A stretch of DNA of 64,000 nucleotides from Gracilaria domingensis (lineage: Eukaryota > Rhodophyta > Florideophyceae > Gracilariales > Gracilariaceae), in assembly GCA_022539475.1 (NCBI GenBank), contig VCMS01000077.1, positions 1 through 64,000 of the forward strand. The letters run 5' to 3'. A program made the translations under genes and the position numbers. Below, one piece after another: positions 43,930-54,400 of the stretch. The notes beneath the pieces were generated by a model that saw only the letters and a program-made list of their open reading frames with translations, did no database searches and was not told the origin of the DNA. How positions within the stretch are numbered: position 1 is the stretch's first letter; each line of letters opens with the position of its first letter.

Positions 43930-44560
43930 GGCGCGGACGGACGCGGACGCGCGCGGCGCGCGGCGGCGCGATGCTGACGCGCGGCGCGGCGCAGCGCCTC
44001 ATGGAAAGTGCGCGCCACTCGACGCGCGCGCGCGCTCAAACGCGCGGCGGCGCGCGGCGGCGCTGTGTGTAAATCGCGGCACGTCAGGCGGCGCCGCGCG
44101 TCTTTAATGCGCGCGCGCGCGCGCTCAATTCAATGCGCGCCGCCGCCGCGCACCGCGCGCCGCCACCCCGCCCCCCCCCCCCCCCCGCCGCGCCGCGCCG
44201 CGGCCGCTTTCCCGCTGCGGGCCGCTCACGCGCGCGCGCGGCCGCGCTCCCCGGGGCGCGCCGCGCGCCGCGCGCGCGGCTTGCCGAGGCGGTGGCGCGG
44301 CCGCGCGCGGCCGCGCCGGTTGTGCGACGCGCGCGCGGCGGCGAACCGTCTCGGGCAACTGGGCGCGACTGGCGCGCAGCGCCGCCGCCGCCGCCGACCG
44401 CGTCGCGCGCCAGCGGCGCGGCCGCGCGGCGGAGCCCGCGGCTCTCGCGCGCGCCGTGCGCGGCGCGGCCGCGCGCTCCGGCGGCGACGGGAGGCGCGAC
44501 GCGACGACCGGCTGCTCGGCCGCGGCGCGGCGCGCCGAAAGCGCGCCAATTGAGGGCCGT
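42197..44560. other. Extremely GC-rich block with CGG/CGCG repeats, no supported gene
   Basis: About 2.4 kb of CG-dinucleotide and GGC-triplet sequence. Triplet runs lie at about 42316-42372 and 43875-43926, and homopolymers at about 43580 (G) and 44168 (C). Such composition is almost free of stop codons, so long open frames exist on both strands (for example 41886-43256 plus and 44002-42809 minus), but none has a motif or normal amino-acid usage. Islands of ordinary composition occur at about 42645-42665, 43330-43380 and 43640-43690. It includes the 5' region of the bHLH gene and ends sharply at about 44560. Confidence 0.55.
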
Positions 44561-44574
44561 GCGTAGTGCCAGCT

Positions 44575-46693
44575 GGCAAACTTGTGTGCTCCAACGTCGC
44601 CACGCAGCCAGCGCGCCGCCACGTCCCCGCTCGCGCATCACCCACTCGGTCTGCACGCCGCGCCACCACTCCATGTGTTCGTTCCTTGCAACCACGTGCG
44701 CTTCTGCCAAATGCAGCGCATCGCTGATGAGCTCAATCGCTTCGGGCACCTTGGCTGCTACAAAACGTGACATCCACTCCGTTTGATCACCTCTTGTTTC
44801 CAACGGAATCAACAAAACGCAGCGATCATCTTGAAGCGCTTGCGCCTTTGCGTTCACGCAAAATTGTTTCACCGCCCATCTGGGATCGAGGGTCAAAAGC
44901 ACAGCTTCCCTCCACCAGCGCGCCAGAAACAAGTGAACAAACAAATTGAGATACAAGTAAATTGTCTCTCTGCTCATCAACCAGCCACCACGCCCGATAC
45001 GTCGTTTGTTCATCCTTTTCGACATATCTGCTCAAAAGCCGTGCTAAAACACTTCTAGTCCACTTGTCCACGCTTCTCCAGTACAGCCCCTTCCTTCACC
45101 AGTGCCCACATTCTTCGCAATCTTGAGCACATCCCTGGAACACACCTCATCTTCTAAAGGCCATAATCTTCGCAACATGCTCACCGCTGCAAACTGCCGC
45201 TTCCTGACTACACTTGGTGATAGAACAATGTCCTCAAATCACATTCCCGTTTTCTGTTCCCATTGCTCCCCGTGACGTCCTTTGCAAAACTGCACTGCCG
45301 TGTCAACAACATCTGAAAGCGCTCCGCATCCAGCAACATCGTATGTTTGTTTGTACTTCTCCTGCGTGACTTTCGATTCTTGATACAACCTCTCCGAATG
45401 GGTCATCAAAATCACTCCCGTGTTCACGTACAAGCTGCCCCCGCTACTGCTAGCGCCACCCGTAAACCACCGCACAGCTCTAACAAAGCTCTAACAGTGA
45501 TAGTGTTTTGTCTCACCTGGGCTTCACTTTCGTTCATCACAACATTTTCAAGCAGCATTTTCCTCCATGTGCTCGAGAAGCGCCCCCAAGTCCAAACTCC
45601 ACCGCGCTTCGCGAAATTGAATTCATTGCAAAACTCCTGGACGTGAAGACCAACGAGCTGCCCTCAAAACCCAGTAACCGTTTCAACCAAAAGGACAAGT
45701 TTCGCGTCATCTCCTCAGTCTCCCAGACATCGTCCACGATGAAGAGTACCTTTCTACCGGCAAACCATCCTTCTGCCTTCCGAAAGACCTCCTGCATATT
45801 TCTTCCAGACATCATCTGCTTGGCGATGCTCACTCCGCCCGACCTTTCAATGCAGTTGCACAACTCCGTCTTCAATGCCAGCTCGCCAGCATTCATACCC
45901 ACTGATATCTCATAGATGCCTTCTGGGAACATATCTCGTACCTTCTGTAGAGACGCAAGTGCACGAGCTGCACAGCTCTTACCCACTCCACCACCACCAC
46001 CTATTGCACCTGCTACATTTCCATCGATCACACCAATGCATGAGCCCTCCCCCCCCAACAGAGCCTGTTACAGCTTTCCTACGCATGTGACAGCTGTACC
46101 GTTTTCGTCCTTGGACTCAAAAGTCAAGGACGAGGTTCTCTGGGTCCGGGCGCGCCACAACATTAGATACGAACAGGTCTTTGTTCACCTTACGCCAATG
46201 CAGTAACTCCTGCTTCAATGCGAACCATTCTGATCTCGTTCAGCACACGCCACGCAGAGTCCAAATGGCTCTGCACCAAAGCAACAGCCTCATCGTTACG
46301 CGTCGTTCTCTGGATGGCTTTTCCCTTTGCCGTAAACTTTGAAAGCGCGCCTGCAACCCGTTTCCGTCTCCGTGATGTGCTCGAGGTCTGAGACGCATGT
46401 TCGATGGAGGAGGCGTCGAGATACTCGCTCAAAGTACTGAGTTCAAAGTGTGCGGCATTCACATGCCTTTGAAACAACTGTATGTCGTTAACCGTGTCCT
46501 CGCTCAATGTCTCTGATAGCGCAGCATGCGCTGTTTTGAGTTTCCCGCAGATTCGATTATGAGTAGCAACCAGGGTAGCGTACTGATCAGGTGGCTGCCG
46601 AATCCTATCAAGACGCGCACGGAACTCTTCCAGACGTTTTTCAATCACGTCAGCCAATCCCACAACCGTGGACACGGCGCCGAGCACCTCCAT
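44575..46693 (-). pseudogene. NB-ARC STAND ATPase, decayed
   Basis: The minus strand starts at ATG 46693 with a helical N-terminal domain of about 165 residues (MEVLGAVSTVVGLADVIEKR), resembling the N-terminal signalling domains of STAND proteins. After small frame disruptions comes the NB-ARC core (46058-45537): P-loop GGGGVGKSCAARALA, Walker B KVLFIVDDVW, sensor SSLVFTSRSF. A shifted piece gives ELCGGLRVALAVAG, matching the GLPLA motif. More pieces follow (45475-45239 and 45025 to about 44575) that fit the winged-helix region. At least five frame breaks or stops are present, several at homopolymers, so it is a pseudogene. NB-ARC proteins act as ATP-switched immune or cell-death sensors in plants and fungi. 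The 3' end runs into the GC-rich block, so any repeat domain is lost or unrecognisable. Confidence 0.8.
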
Positions 46694-46750
46694 GATATAC
46701 CAAGGATTGGAACAAGTGGGGCGATAACGTCAAAAATGCGTGTTCAATAG

Positions 46751-46761
46751 TACCGACGGTA
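46751..46761. promoter_or_regulatory. TACCGACGGTA palindrome, site 1
   Basis: An 11-bp palindrome (TACCG-A-CGGTA) followed by GAGACC. It lies 58 bp upstream of the NB-ARC start codon (minus) and about 620 bp upstream of the carotenoid-isomerase-like gene (plus). The same 11-mer recurs at 47175 and 59821. Confidence 0.5.
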
Positions 46762-47174
46762 GAGACCTTTTGAACCCGAGCTGGGTCGGAACATTAACCC
46801 CGTTCATTTTTGGAGAACAACAAAGCACCTATACAGCAAAGCGGCAAAACGGCGAATGCTATCGGCGCTGTATATACAAAGGTAGTAAATCCTTACGGGA
46901 ATAACGTGCAAGTTGCTCAGGATCATTGTACCTTCAGTTCCAACGTAGAGTATCTCTCTTCGGGGTCATGCTCCCTGCATGCCTCATGTGCAGCAATAGA
47001 CTTTCCCGCGTGCCCCAACAGATTCTCCGCCCGGCAAGGGGTATCACAAATGCTCGAAGATTTTCGCAGTCTAATCCCATACTCTTTTCGTCGTCGTAGG
47101 AGAGGGGTGCTCTTGAGAGATAGACCCTAAAGAAGCCCAAAAAGGAAAGTCAGCTGAACATTGTTTGCCAAAGA

Positions 47175-47185
47175 TACCGACGGTA
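47175..47185. promoter_or_regulatory. TACCGACGGTA palindrome, site 2
   Basis: An exact copy of the palindrome 200 bp upstream of ATG 47385. The preceding bases, GATACCGACGG, resemble site 3 (TATACCGACGG). A dimeric transcription factor site is the natural reading, by inference. Confidence 0.5.
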
Positions 47186-47384
47186 CACATCTTTGTTGCA
47201 GGCTGTAAATCTCTGTATGATACCCATGATAGCCGTGATACACACAACTTGGATGCCTTCTTCAAAGTTTGGGCTTTTCTGTGAAAAATATGGTGTCCAA
47301 GACCAAGACCCAAATCTTGAGATGTCGCTAGATCAAGCTTGATCTCAATGCCCAACACTGCAAATTGCAACTGGGATCTCACAA

Positions 47385-49085
47385 ATGTCACGCTCCTCCT
47401 TTATCACCCCAGCGCCGTTCAGGGCTGCCAAGAGCCCCTTCCAAGGCTCCGTACACCAACACCCCGTTCACGATGTCACCCGGTATCGTGTTCCACGCAT
47501 GCGAGATTCCTCAATGCATCACGGCAGTACGCACGACATAATAATAATCGGTACCGGATTCGGCGCGCTTTCCGCCGCTTCCGTTCTCACAGCGTATGGC
47601 TTCAAGCCCCTCTTGCTGGAGTCGCATTATGCACCTGGTGGCGTAGCTCACGGCTTTTCGGTGAGGAATGGTGCAGGCAACTTTCATTTCGATACCGGCC
47701 CGTCTTTCTTTTGTGATTTGGATTCCAAAATGTCTTCCAATCCTTTAAAACAGGCTCTTGATGCTGTTGGGGAACACATCAAATGCGTTTCGTACCCTAG
47801 TTTTTGTATCGATGATGTTCGTGTCGGGACCGTGACCGTCTCAAGTGATGAGGAGGACGTTCTGAAACATGTTCACCGACTTGGTGGTGGTGATGCTGCT
47901 GCTCAATTGCGCTCGTTTTATCAGGTGATGCGACGAATTCACTCTGCAATGAATGTACCTGCGGTTGCCTTGCGAGGTGATTGGAAGGTTATGCCCATCA
48001 TTTTTAGAAGATGGGCTACCGATATGATGGCTCTTCTGCCGTATGTGAAAGATGTCACGAAACCTGTTGGCGATATCATGCGACGCGTCGGAGTTACTAA
48101 TCCGTTTGTAAAACGAATATTGGATACAGAAGCTTTCCTTTTGTCAGGGCTTAAAACTGATTCTACCATCACTGCCGAGATCGCGTTCATGATCGGGGAA
48201 AGATCGAAACGAAACGCTATGCAATATCCCATTGGCGGTGTTCGCTCAATTGTCCGCGCGTTTGTGAGGGGTATTGAACGAAAGGGAGGCACCGTGCGCT
48301 TAAACAGTCATGTAGAACGCATCCTTGTGGAGGATGGTGTAGCTGTTGGAGTCGATCTTCGCTCTGGTGAACGCATCTTTGCCAAACATATATTCTCCAA
48401 TGCATCTCTATGGAATACTGTGAAACATCTTCTTCCTCAGAATTCTCTGCCTGTTGCGTATAGAACAAACGCCTTAAAGACGCCAATGGTGGAATCATTT
48501 ATGCATGCACATATGGCTATACCCTCTGAGGGACTGGAGCATATCATTGGACATCACGCAGTAATCATAGACTCGGAAAAGGATATTGCCCTACCGGGAA
48601 ACACTGTTATGATAAGCATACCTACCATGTGGAGCCCCGACCTCGCTCCAGACGGCTGGCACATCATTCATTGCTACACGCTCGAAAAGTACGACAGATG
48701 GCCCGATCTGCGAGGCGATCGTCGCCTTTATGAAGCCGCAAAGGAAGAAGCGTCACAGCCCTTGTTCAAAGCTGTACGCCACGTAATCCCAGATCTAGAT
48801 GAACGTCTCAAACATGAGCATGCCTTTTTCAAGCTTGGGAGCCCACTGACACATGAGCGCTTTAATAGGCGGTACAAGGGTACCTACGGCGCTGCCATTG
48901 TGGCTGGGAAGGCTGAGTTTGAATGGCCCGATGACATTCCGATCAAGAATTTGAAGCGATGTGGCGATTCCGTGTTTCCGGGTATTGGTGTACCCAGCAG
49001 TGCGGCGGCGGGCATCATTGCTGCGAATGAGCTTGTTGGAATTCAAGAGCACAGTGAACTTGTCGACAAGATCATTCCACGTTGA
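47385..49085 (+). CDS. Carotenoid isomerase-like FAD flavoprotein (phytoene desaturase family)
   Basis: 566 residues from ATG 47385, intronless. The first ~48 residues are rich in Ser, Arg and His with few acids, like an organelle transit peptide. The FAD-binding Rossmann motif follows (THDIIIIGTGFGALSAASVL, GxGxxG at about 55-60), with the acidic end of beta-2 in LLLES and then APGGVAHGF. The family C-terminal FAD motif is GDSVFPGIGVPSSAAAGIIA near residue 540. The overall plan matches the CRTISO/CrtH/phytoene-desaturase-like branch. CRTISO converts poly-cis-lycopene to all-trans-lycopene in plastids; relatives act on other substrates, so the reaction here is uncertain. The two TACCGACGGTA sites lie in the shared upstream region with the NB-ARC remnant. 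Confidence 0.82.
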   Translation: MSRSSFITPAPFRAAKSPFQGSVHQHPVHDVTRYRVPRMRDSSMHHGSTHDIIIIGTGFGALSAASVLTAYGFKPLLLESHYAPGGVAHGFSVRNGAGNFHFDTGPSFFCDLDSKMSSNPLKQALDAVGEHIKCVSYPSFCIDDVRVGTVTVSSDEEDVLKHVHRLGGGDAAAQLRSFYQVMRRIHSAMNVPAVALRGDWKVMPIIFRRWATDMMALLPYVKDVTKPVGDIMRRVGVTNPFVKRILDTEAFLLSGLKTDSTITAEIAFMIGERSKRNAMQYPIGGVRSIVRAFVRGIERKGGTVRLNSHVERILVEDGVAVGVDLRSGERIFAKHIFSNASLWNTVKHLLPQNSLPVAYRTNALKTPMVESFMHAHMAIPSEGLEHIIGHHAVIIDSEKDIALPGNTVMISIPTMWSPDLAPDGWHIIHCYTLEKYDRWPDLRGDRRLYEAAKEEASQPLFKAVRHVIPDLDERLKHEHAFFKLGSPLTHERFNRRYKGTYGAAIVAGKAEFEWPDDIPIKNLKRCGDSVFPGIGVPSSAAAGIIAANELVGIQEHSELVDKIIPR

Positions 49086-49965
49086 GTTTACATATTGCAT
49101 TCCCGACATGCCTTTTCCTTTCCGTTTCAAAGTCTACTACCTGTAGACCTGATATACAGTCATTTCAGTTCTACAACCTTTCCTGGGCGGTCGTAAAGTG
49201 TACATTGTGTTCGTTCCCATTTCTGTGTAAAGAAGAAAATCTACAGGAGTTTGTGTTGCCAAGGGTACGATACCAGCTTAGCAGCTTTAGCCAAAGGATT
49301 TCTTGCACGCATATAGCGAGTACTCAATGCCTCCCAGAGCCTAGGGATTCAGTACGTGGTCTTCATTATGTTGAACTGGGTGGAGTGGGAGGGGTGAGAG
49401 AGCTTGAAACGCGGGAATGCAGGCGATTGGGCCTCACCATCTTGTCGCAATGTTAATGAGATGTTCTTGCTTTCCCAACGAATTTGACTTCGTTGAGGCC
49501 GCTACCGATGTACATCTCAGCGTACAGCCCGCATTATCTGAACCTCCAGATGGAGTTGAAGCGATTTACTCTGTAACTGCATGCGTCTTGCTCGGGGTCG
49601 AAGAAGATACTGACTGTATCTTCTTCAACCCCTGAGCACCGGTTCAACGAAAGGGCTACGCGGGGCTACGCGGGAGCACAACGATTGTGAACTTGAGGGC
49701 ACATTGGACAGAGATGACTGGGAAAAACTCACCGAAGCGAGCATGCATGGTCTGAGTTCATGCCAGGAGGGGGAGTACACTCCCCACATAGTGAATATCA
49801 AGAGTTTCTCGAGCTAAATTTGGTTGTGTTCTTTACAGGTGGGGATGAATGTTTGTTATCACAAGCAGTTCTGATGCTCTTGTTTTCTAAAGTCAACGGC
49901 AGAGCTTCGTCTCCAACAATGTGACACGGCACATTGGATTACATGAAGAGATCTGCATGGCGTTG
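49086..49965. other. Intergenic between two convergent genes
   Basis: 880 bp between the 3' ends of the carotenoid-isomerase-like gene and the methyltransferase-like gene. No gene is supported. It contains the hairpin at 49594-49632 and a small direct repeat, GGGCTACGCG, at about 49652-49672. Confidence 0.5.
49594..49632. repeat. Hairpin with 17-bp arms
   Basis: GGGGTCGAAGAAGATAC and GTATCTTCTTCAACCCC flank a 5-base loop (TGACT), with one mismatch in 17. It stands about 510 bp past the carotenoid-isomerase-like stop codon. It could be a structured RNA precursor or a small foldback; no function can be read from the sequence. Confidence 0.78.
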
Positions 49966-51027
49966 TCACTTGCGTTTCGGAAACATCTCCCACGGCTTAT
50001 ACAGGTAAAGCTGCTTATCATTGCCATCAATTGCAAGATCGCGAATCATTCTCATGGGCTTGACCAAGTTAAACGGTTTCCGTCGAAAGTTCAACGGTTT
50101 GCCCTCCGCTGTGAAGCGCGCAATCTTTTCCACATCGCCGTTCTTTGCCAGTGACCCGGCATGGTTGCCCAGCATGACAAGCTTATGTTTCTTGCCCGAC
50201 TTTGACAGTTTTTGCAGATAGCGCAAAACGTTTCCTTCCTTCATGTTGTCCAAGCCGGCCCACGAGAAGACCAGGTCCACATTGGGCAAACCTTCCTTCC
50301 AGAACTTTCGCTTGACGTACTTGGAATCGACGGTCAAGCCCACGCGCTCCTTGACGGCGTCGAGGATGAGGCTGTTGGTGTCGATGCACACATACTTGAA
50401 GTTTTCGTTGTCTTCGGCGATGGACTCGAGCAGCTGCGGCATCCAGTGCGAGTGGGCGCGGCAGGGCACGTCGGCCATGGAGCGGATGTCGTACTGCGCA
50501 ATGAGCTTCTTGAGCATCTTCATCAAACGCGGCACGTCCTCTCCAAACCTGCGGGCAATTTGCTCGCCAGATTGCTGCTCCGGCTCCGACTGCGCGTTGT
50601 TGTCGTCGTCGTGGTGGTGGTGCCGGTCCGGAAGGCGCACGGCGACGTGCACGGCCGGGCCGTCGCGGCGGCATCGGGCTCGTCGCGCGCATCGGACTCG
50701 TCGCGCGCATCGGGCTCGTCGCGCGCATCGGGCTCGGCGCCAGCGCTTTGCGGGTGCGCATGCTCGGGCGCGGGCAGATCGGACAAGTCGGCCTCATCCA
50801 TGGCGTCCAAGCCGCCGTCCGGCTCGGGGTCGTTCTCCTCGTCGTCGCGCTTGGCGTGCAGCTGGCGCCTGGCGGTCTTCCGCGGCTGCGGCAGCTGCTG
50901 ATGCAGCGCAAACTGGCGGTAGATCTGCTCCAGATTGTCGTCGCCGCCCCGCACCTGGCTGGACTCCGGGCGCACGAACATGGACATGTAGGTGAACTCC
51001 TGGCCGTCCTGGTGCGCGCGGGCGCCG

Positions 51028-51059
<32 letters not shown>

Positions 51060-51098
51060 CGGCAGCAGCGGCGGCAGCGGCGCGGTTCGCGGGCTCAT
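49966..51098 (-). CDS. Signal-peptide methyltransferase-like protein with one frameshift
   Basis: ATG 51098 starts a strong signal peptide (MSPRTAPLPPLLPPLLLLLL ... GARAHQ). That frame continues through a charged spacer to an 18-bp tandem repeat coding DARDEP (about 50675-50735), then turns into low-complexity sequence and stops at 50523. A different frame, open from about 50652 to 49966, carries the conserved part. It has a Rossmann-like start (SMADVPCRAHSHWMPQLLES), an acidic residue after the next strand (FKYVCIDTNSL), DLVFSWAGLDNMKEGN, a later strand KLVMLGNH, then PLNFRRKPFNLVKPMRMIRD. These resemble class I SAM-dependent methyltransferases with a 'linker-PLNL-PFN' ending. The single frameshift in or near the repeat may be an assembly error or a real lesion. 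If functional, it would act in the secretory pathway, perhaps on glycans (inference). It is divergent from VPS11, 335 bp away. Confidence 0.6.
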
Positions 51099-51398
51099 TG
51101 CGGGTGGTCAGCGCGCGGCGGGCGGGCACGCTCCGCGCGGCAACGAGCGCGAACGGCGCGGCGGCGCGCATCGCGCACATATCGGCGCGGCGGCGCGGCG
51201 GCGCGGCGGCGCGGCGGCGGCGCGCGACAATTCGAGCGACGGCGGCGGCGCGCAAGTTGCAATTGATCGCGGCGCGCGGCGCGACTGCAAGCGCGCTGGC
51301 ATTCAGTGCGCCGCGCCGTGGCCAGCGGCACACGTGGGAAGCACGTCGGGGTCCGGTCCGGAGGCGTGAGTGGTGAAGAGCGGCGCGGCGCGGCGCGC

Positions 51399-51429
<31 letters not shown>

Positions 51430-51432
51430 GCG
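51099..51432. promoter_or_regulatory. Shared bidirectional 5' region, GC-rich
   Basis: 334 bp of CGGCG-rich sequence separate the start codons of the minus-strand methyltransferase-like gene and VPS11. It must contain both promoters unless leaders overlap. No TATA box is visible, which suits a CpG-island-like bidirectional promoter. A CGG triplet run ends just before the VPS11 start. Confidence 0.55.
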
Positions 51433-54400
51433 ATGGCGGCGCGCGGCGCGACCATGTCGCTGCGGTGGAAGCTGTTCCGCTTCCTGTCCGTGCGCGCCGA
51501 GCTCAGCGCCGACGCGCGCGCCGCCGACGACGCCGACACGGCGCTGTTCCCGTCGCTGGCGCCCGCGCCGCGCCGCAGCGCGCACGCCAAGCACGCCGTG
51601 CTGCGCCGCTTCTGCGCCGCCGCCAGCCGCTGCGAGCACGCGCACGCGCACGCCGGGCTGTACGTCTTCGCGCTGCTGCGCGACGCCGTGCAGTTCTTCA
51701 ACCTCGCCGCCGTCGACCCCGCGCTCGCGCTCTGCGCGCCGCCGCCGCTGCCGCCCACGCCGCTGCAGTACACCTTCTCGGCGCACGCCACCTCCGTCGT
51801 CGCCGTGCGCTTCGTGCCGCTGCCCGCCGCGCCGCTGCCGCTGCTCGTCACGCTCGGCCTGGATGGCGCCGCCGCCTCCGTCAAGATATGGGCGTTCCGC
51901 TCCACCTTGGGCGCCGCCAACCACCACCCGCCCGCGGCGGCCAGCGTGCGCCCGTCCTCGCCCACCAGCGCGTTTGCGCCCACGGACGACCACAACCTGC
52001 TGGAGTGCGTCGCCGAGCACCGCCTCGCCGCCCACTTGCGCCCGACCGCGCTGGCGGTGCAGCCGCTGCGCGCCGATCAGCAGCAGCCCGAGCAGATTGC
52101 CGTCGGCTTTGACGATGGATCCGTCCTCATTCTGCACGGAGACCTGCTTCGCGAGCGCGCCGCCAACACGCGAGTGGCCCCGGCTCCCGGCGAAATGACC
52201 CACGTCAAGCCCATCGTGTTCCTCAGCTACTGCGAGCAGCTGCTGTACTGCGTGTCGGAAATGTCCATATGCACCATCACCCCGGCTGTTGAGAACGAGC
52301 GCCCGCTGTTTCGTCGCCAGATCCTGGCCAATCTGGGCGTTGCCCGCGCCGCGTTGTGCTGCGTTCTCGAGCAGTCGGCAGAGCTTGTCATTGCCAAGCC
52401 GGAGGGTTTGTATTTCTTCAACCGCGATGGTCTCGGACCGTGTCTTGCCTTTCAGACCCAGGGCGAGAACCCGTCCATACACAGTGCTGGCAACTACATC
52501 ATCCACTGTTCTGGCAGGGCTTCCATCACCGCGTACGACGTTGTGAACAAGCTCACAGCCTACCGCGGCAAGGGCGTTATATCCAGTGCGTTTGACGGCC
52601 ATGTCAATGGAAGCACGCAGGCGTTGTTATGTCTGGAAGGGAAGGACACAGTTTCCAACGAGGGCGGTTCCGTGCTTCGAGTGACAGAGATTTCGCTTGA
52701 AGAGCGCGTCAATATGCTGTTGAAGCGCGGTATGCATACACATGCCGTTGCGTTGGCACGTGCAGAAAATGAGCGCCATCCACAAGTCCACAACGATATT
52801 CTCATGTGTGCTCTTCGCCAGTACGCCGAACATTTGATGAGCAAAGATCGGTATGATGAGGCTGCGGAGCAACTTGTACAGACGATTGGCAAAAATGTTG
52901 AACCAAGCTGGGTTATCTCTCGGCTTGTGGAACAGTCAGGATTGCGTTCTGGACTGCGTCTATATCTCGAAGCGTTACATGCCGCTGGCATGGCCGATTT
53001 TGTACATACCAAGGTGTTGATTACTTGCTACAGGCATGATAGGGCACGCGGTGTAATTCTCGGCACCAAGGCATCCGAGAAAACTACCGACGAATATGTC
53101 ATCAGTGTGTTTAGCGATGTGGACTGGTCTGAAGAGCAAGTTGACGCCGCAATCAGTCTTTGTCGCGAGGCTCGTCTCTTCAAGGTGGCCGAGCGTGTGT
53201 CCCGGAGACGTGGCCGATGGGTGCAACTTGCGCGCACTTTGGTAGAAGATCTGAATCAACCAAACAAGACGATTGAATTGCTTCGCTCTCTGCCGGACGA
53301 AGAGGCGCTGAGAGTATTGCGAGCGTGCGGACGGCGACTGCTCGTCATGGTCCCCGACGAATTTGTACAATACCTGTCGGATGCTATCTGTCGCTCGACT
53401 GCTCGCATGAGTATTAATAGCTCTGGACCCGTTCTGAAGCTTGATTACTTTTTACCCATGTTTGTGGACAAACCTGCCTGGCGAGCTGTATTGTTGGACA
53501 AACTGGTCAAGTCGCCCGGTGGAATTACCACCGCTGATGCACCCAAGGCATGGATTCTCCTCTTCGAGTCGCTCGCGTGCGTGGACGTAGCCGAAGGAAT
53601 CCGTCCAGCTGGAGTCCCAGAAATCCCGGGTGCGCCCGATAGCAAGGCAGAATATGAAAGCATATCTCGTTCGACGACCATTGATGCGGACACTGCAACT
53701 AGTGCCACCACACAGAGCAGTGCGAAGGAACGAAGAGTCATTGGTCGAAGGGCTCTGCGCATTCTGCAAAGTCGGCGCTCCGTTATTGATTTGCGCGCTG
53801 CTCTTGAGATTGCTGAGCAATATGGGCACGAGCCTTGTCTCGAATATCTTTATGAGCACCTCAGAATGTACAAAGAACTTGGAATGTGTCTGCGCATGTA
53901 CGAAAACGGCCCTGCGCTACTGCGTGCGTGTCGTCGCCACGGCGACAGAGAACCAGATCTGTGGATAGAATGCATTCGCCTTTTTGCGCCAAGAGCGGCC
54001 AAAGAAGAATACGAGGAGGAGGAAGGCACAGGTGCAGCAAACAGTGAAGTGCCTAGGAGTGTTTCAAAGGACGATATACTGAGCATTGCTAGTGAGAGCA
54101 CTGCGCTGTCAAGAATAACGCGAGACTCTGAAAGTGACAAAACCAGTCCTCCTGAGATTCTAGAAGAAGCAATGTTGGCGCTGGATAGAAGCGCAACTCT
54201 TTCCCCCTTGGAGATTGTTGAGACTGTTTCGAGGGCATGTCCGGATGGTCCATGGGGTCTTGTACGTGAGTACTTTGAACGGTGCACAACCGCACTGCGA
54301 AGAGAAGCCATAGCCGCTGAACACGGTAGTGTTGTGCTCGAGAACGAGTTGAAGGAACTACGGAAAGAGATTATGCGTCTTAGCGATGATGCTTTCTCCA

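Noticed and set aside
50794..52602. 602-codon minus-strand ORF opposite VPS11
   Set aside because: It is a shadow of the VPS11 and methyltransferase-like coding sequences. It has no motif, while VPS11 shows a propeller, a solenoid and a RING finger.
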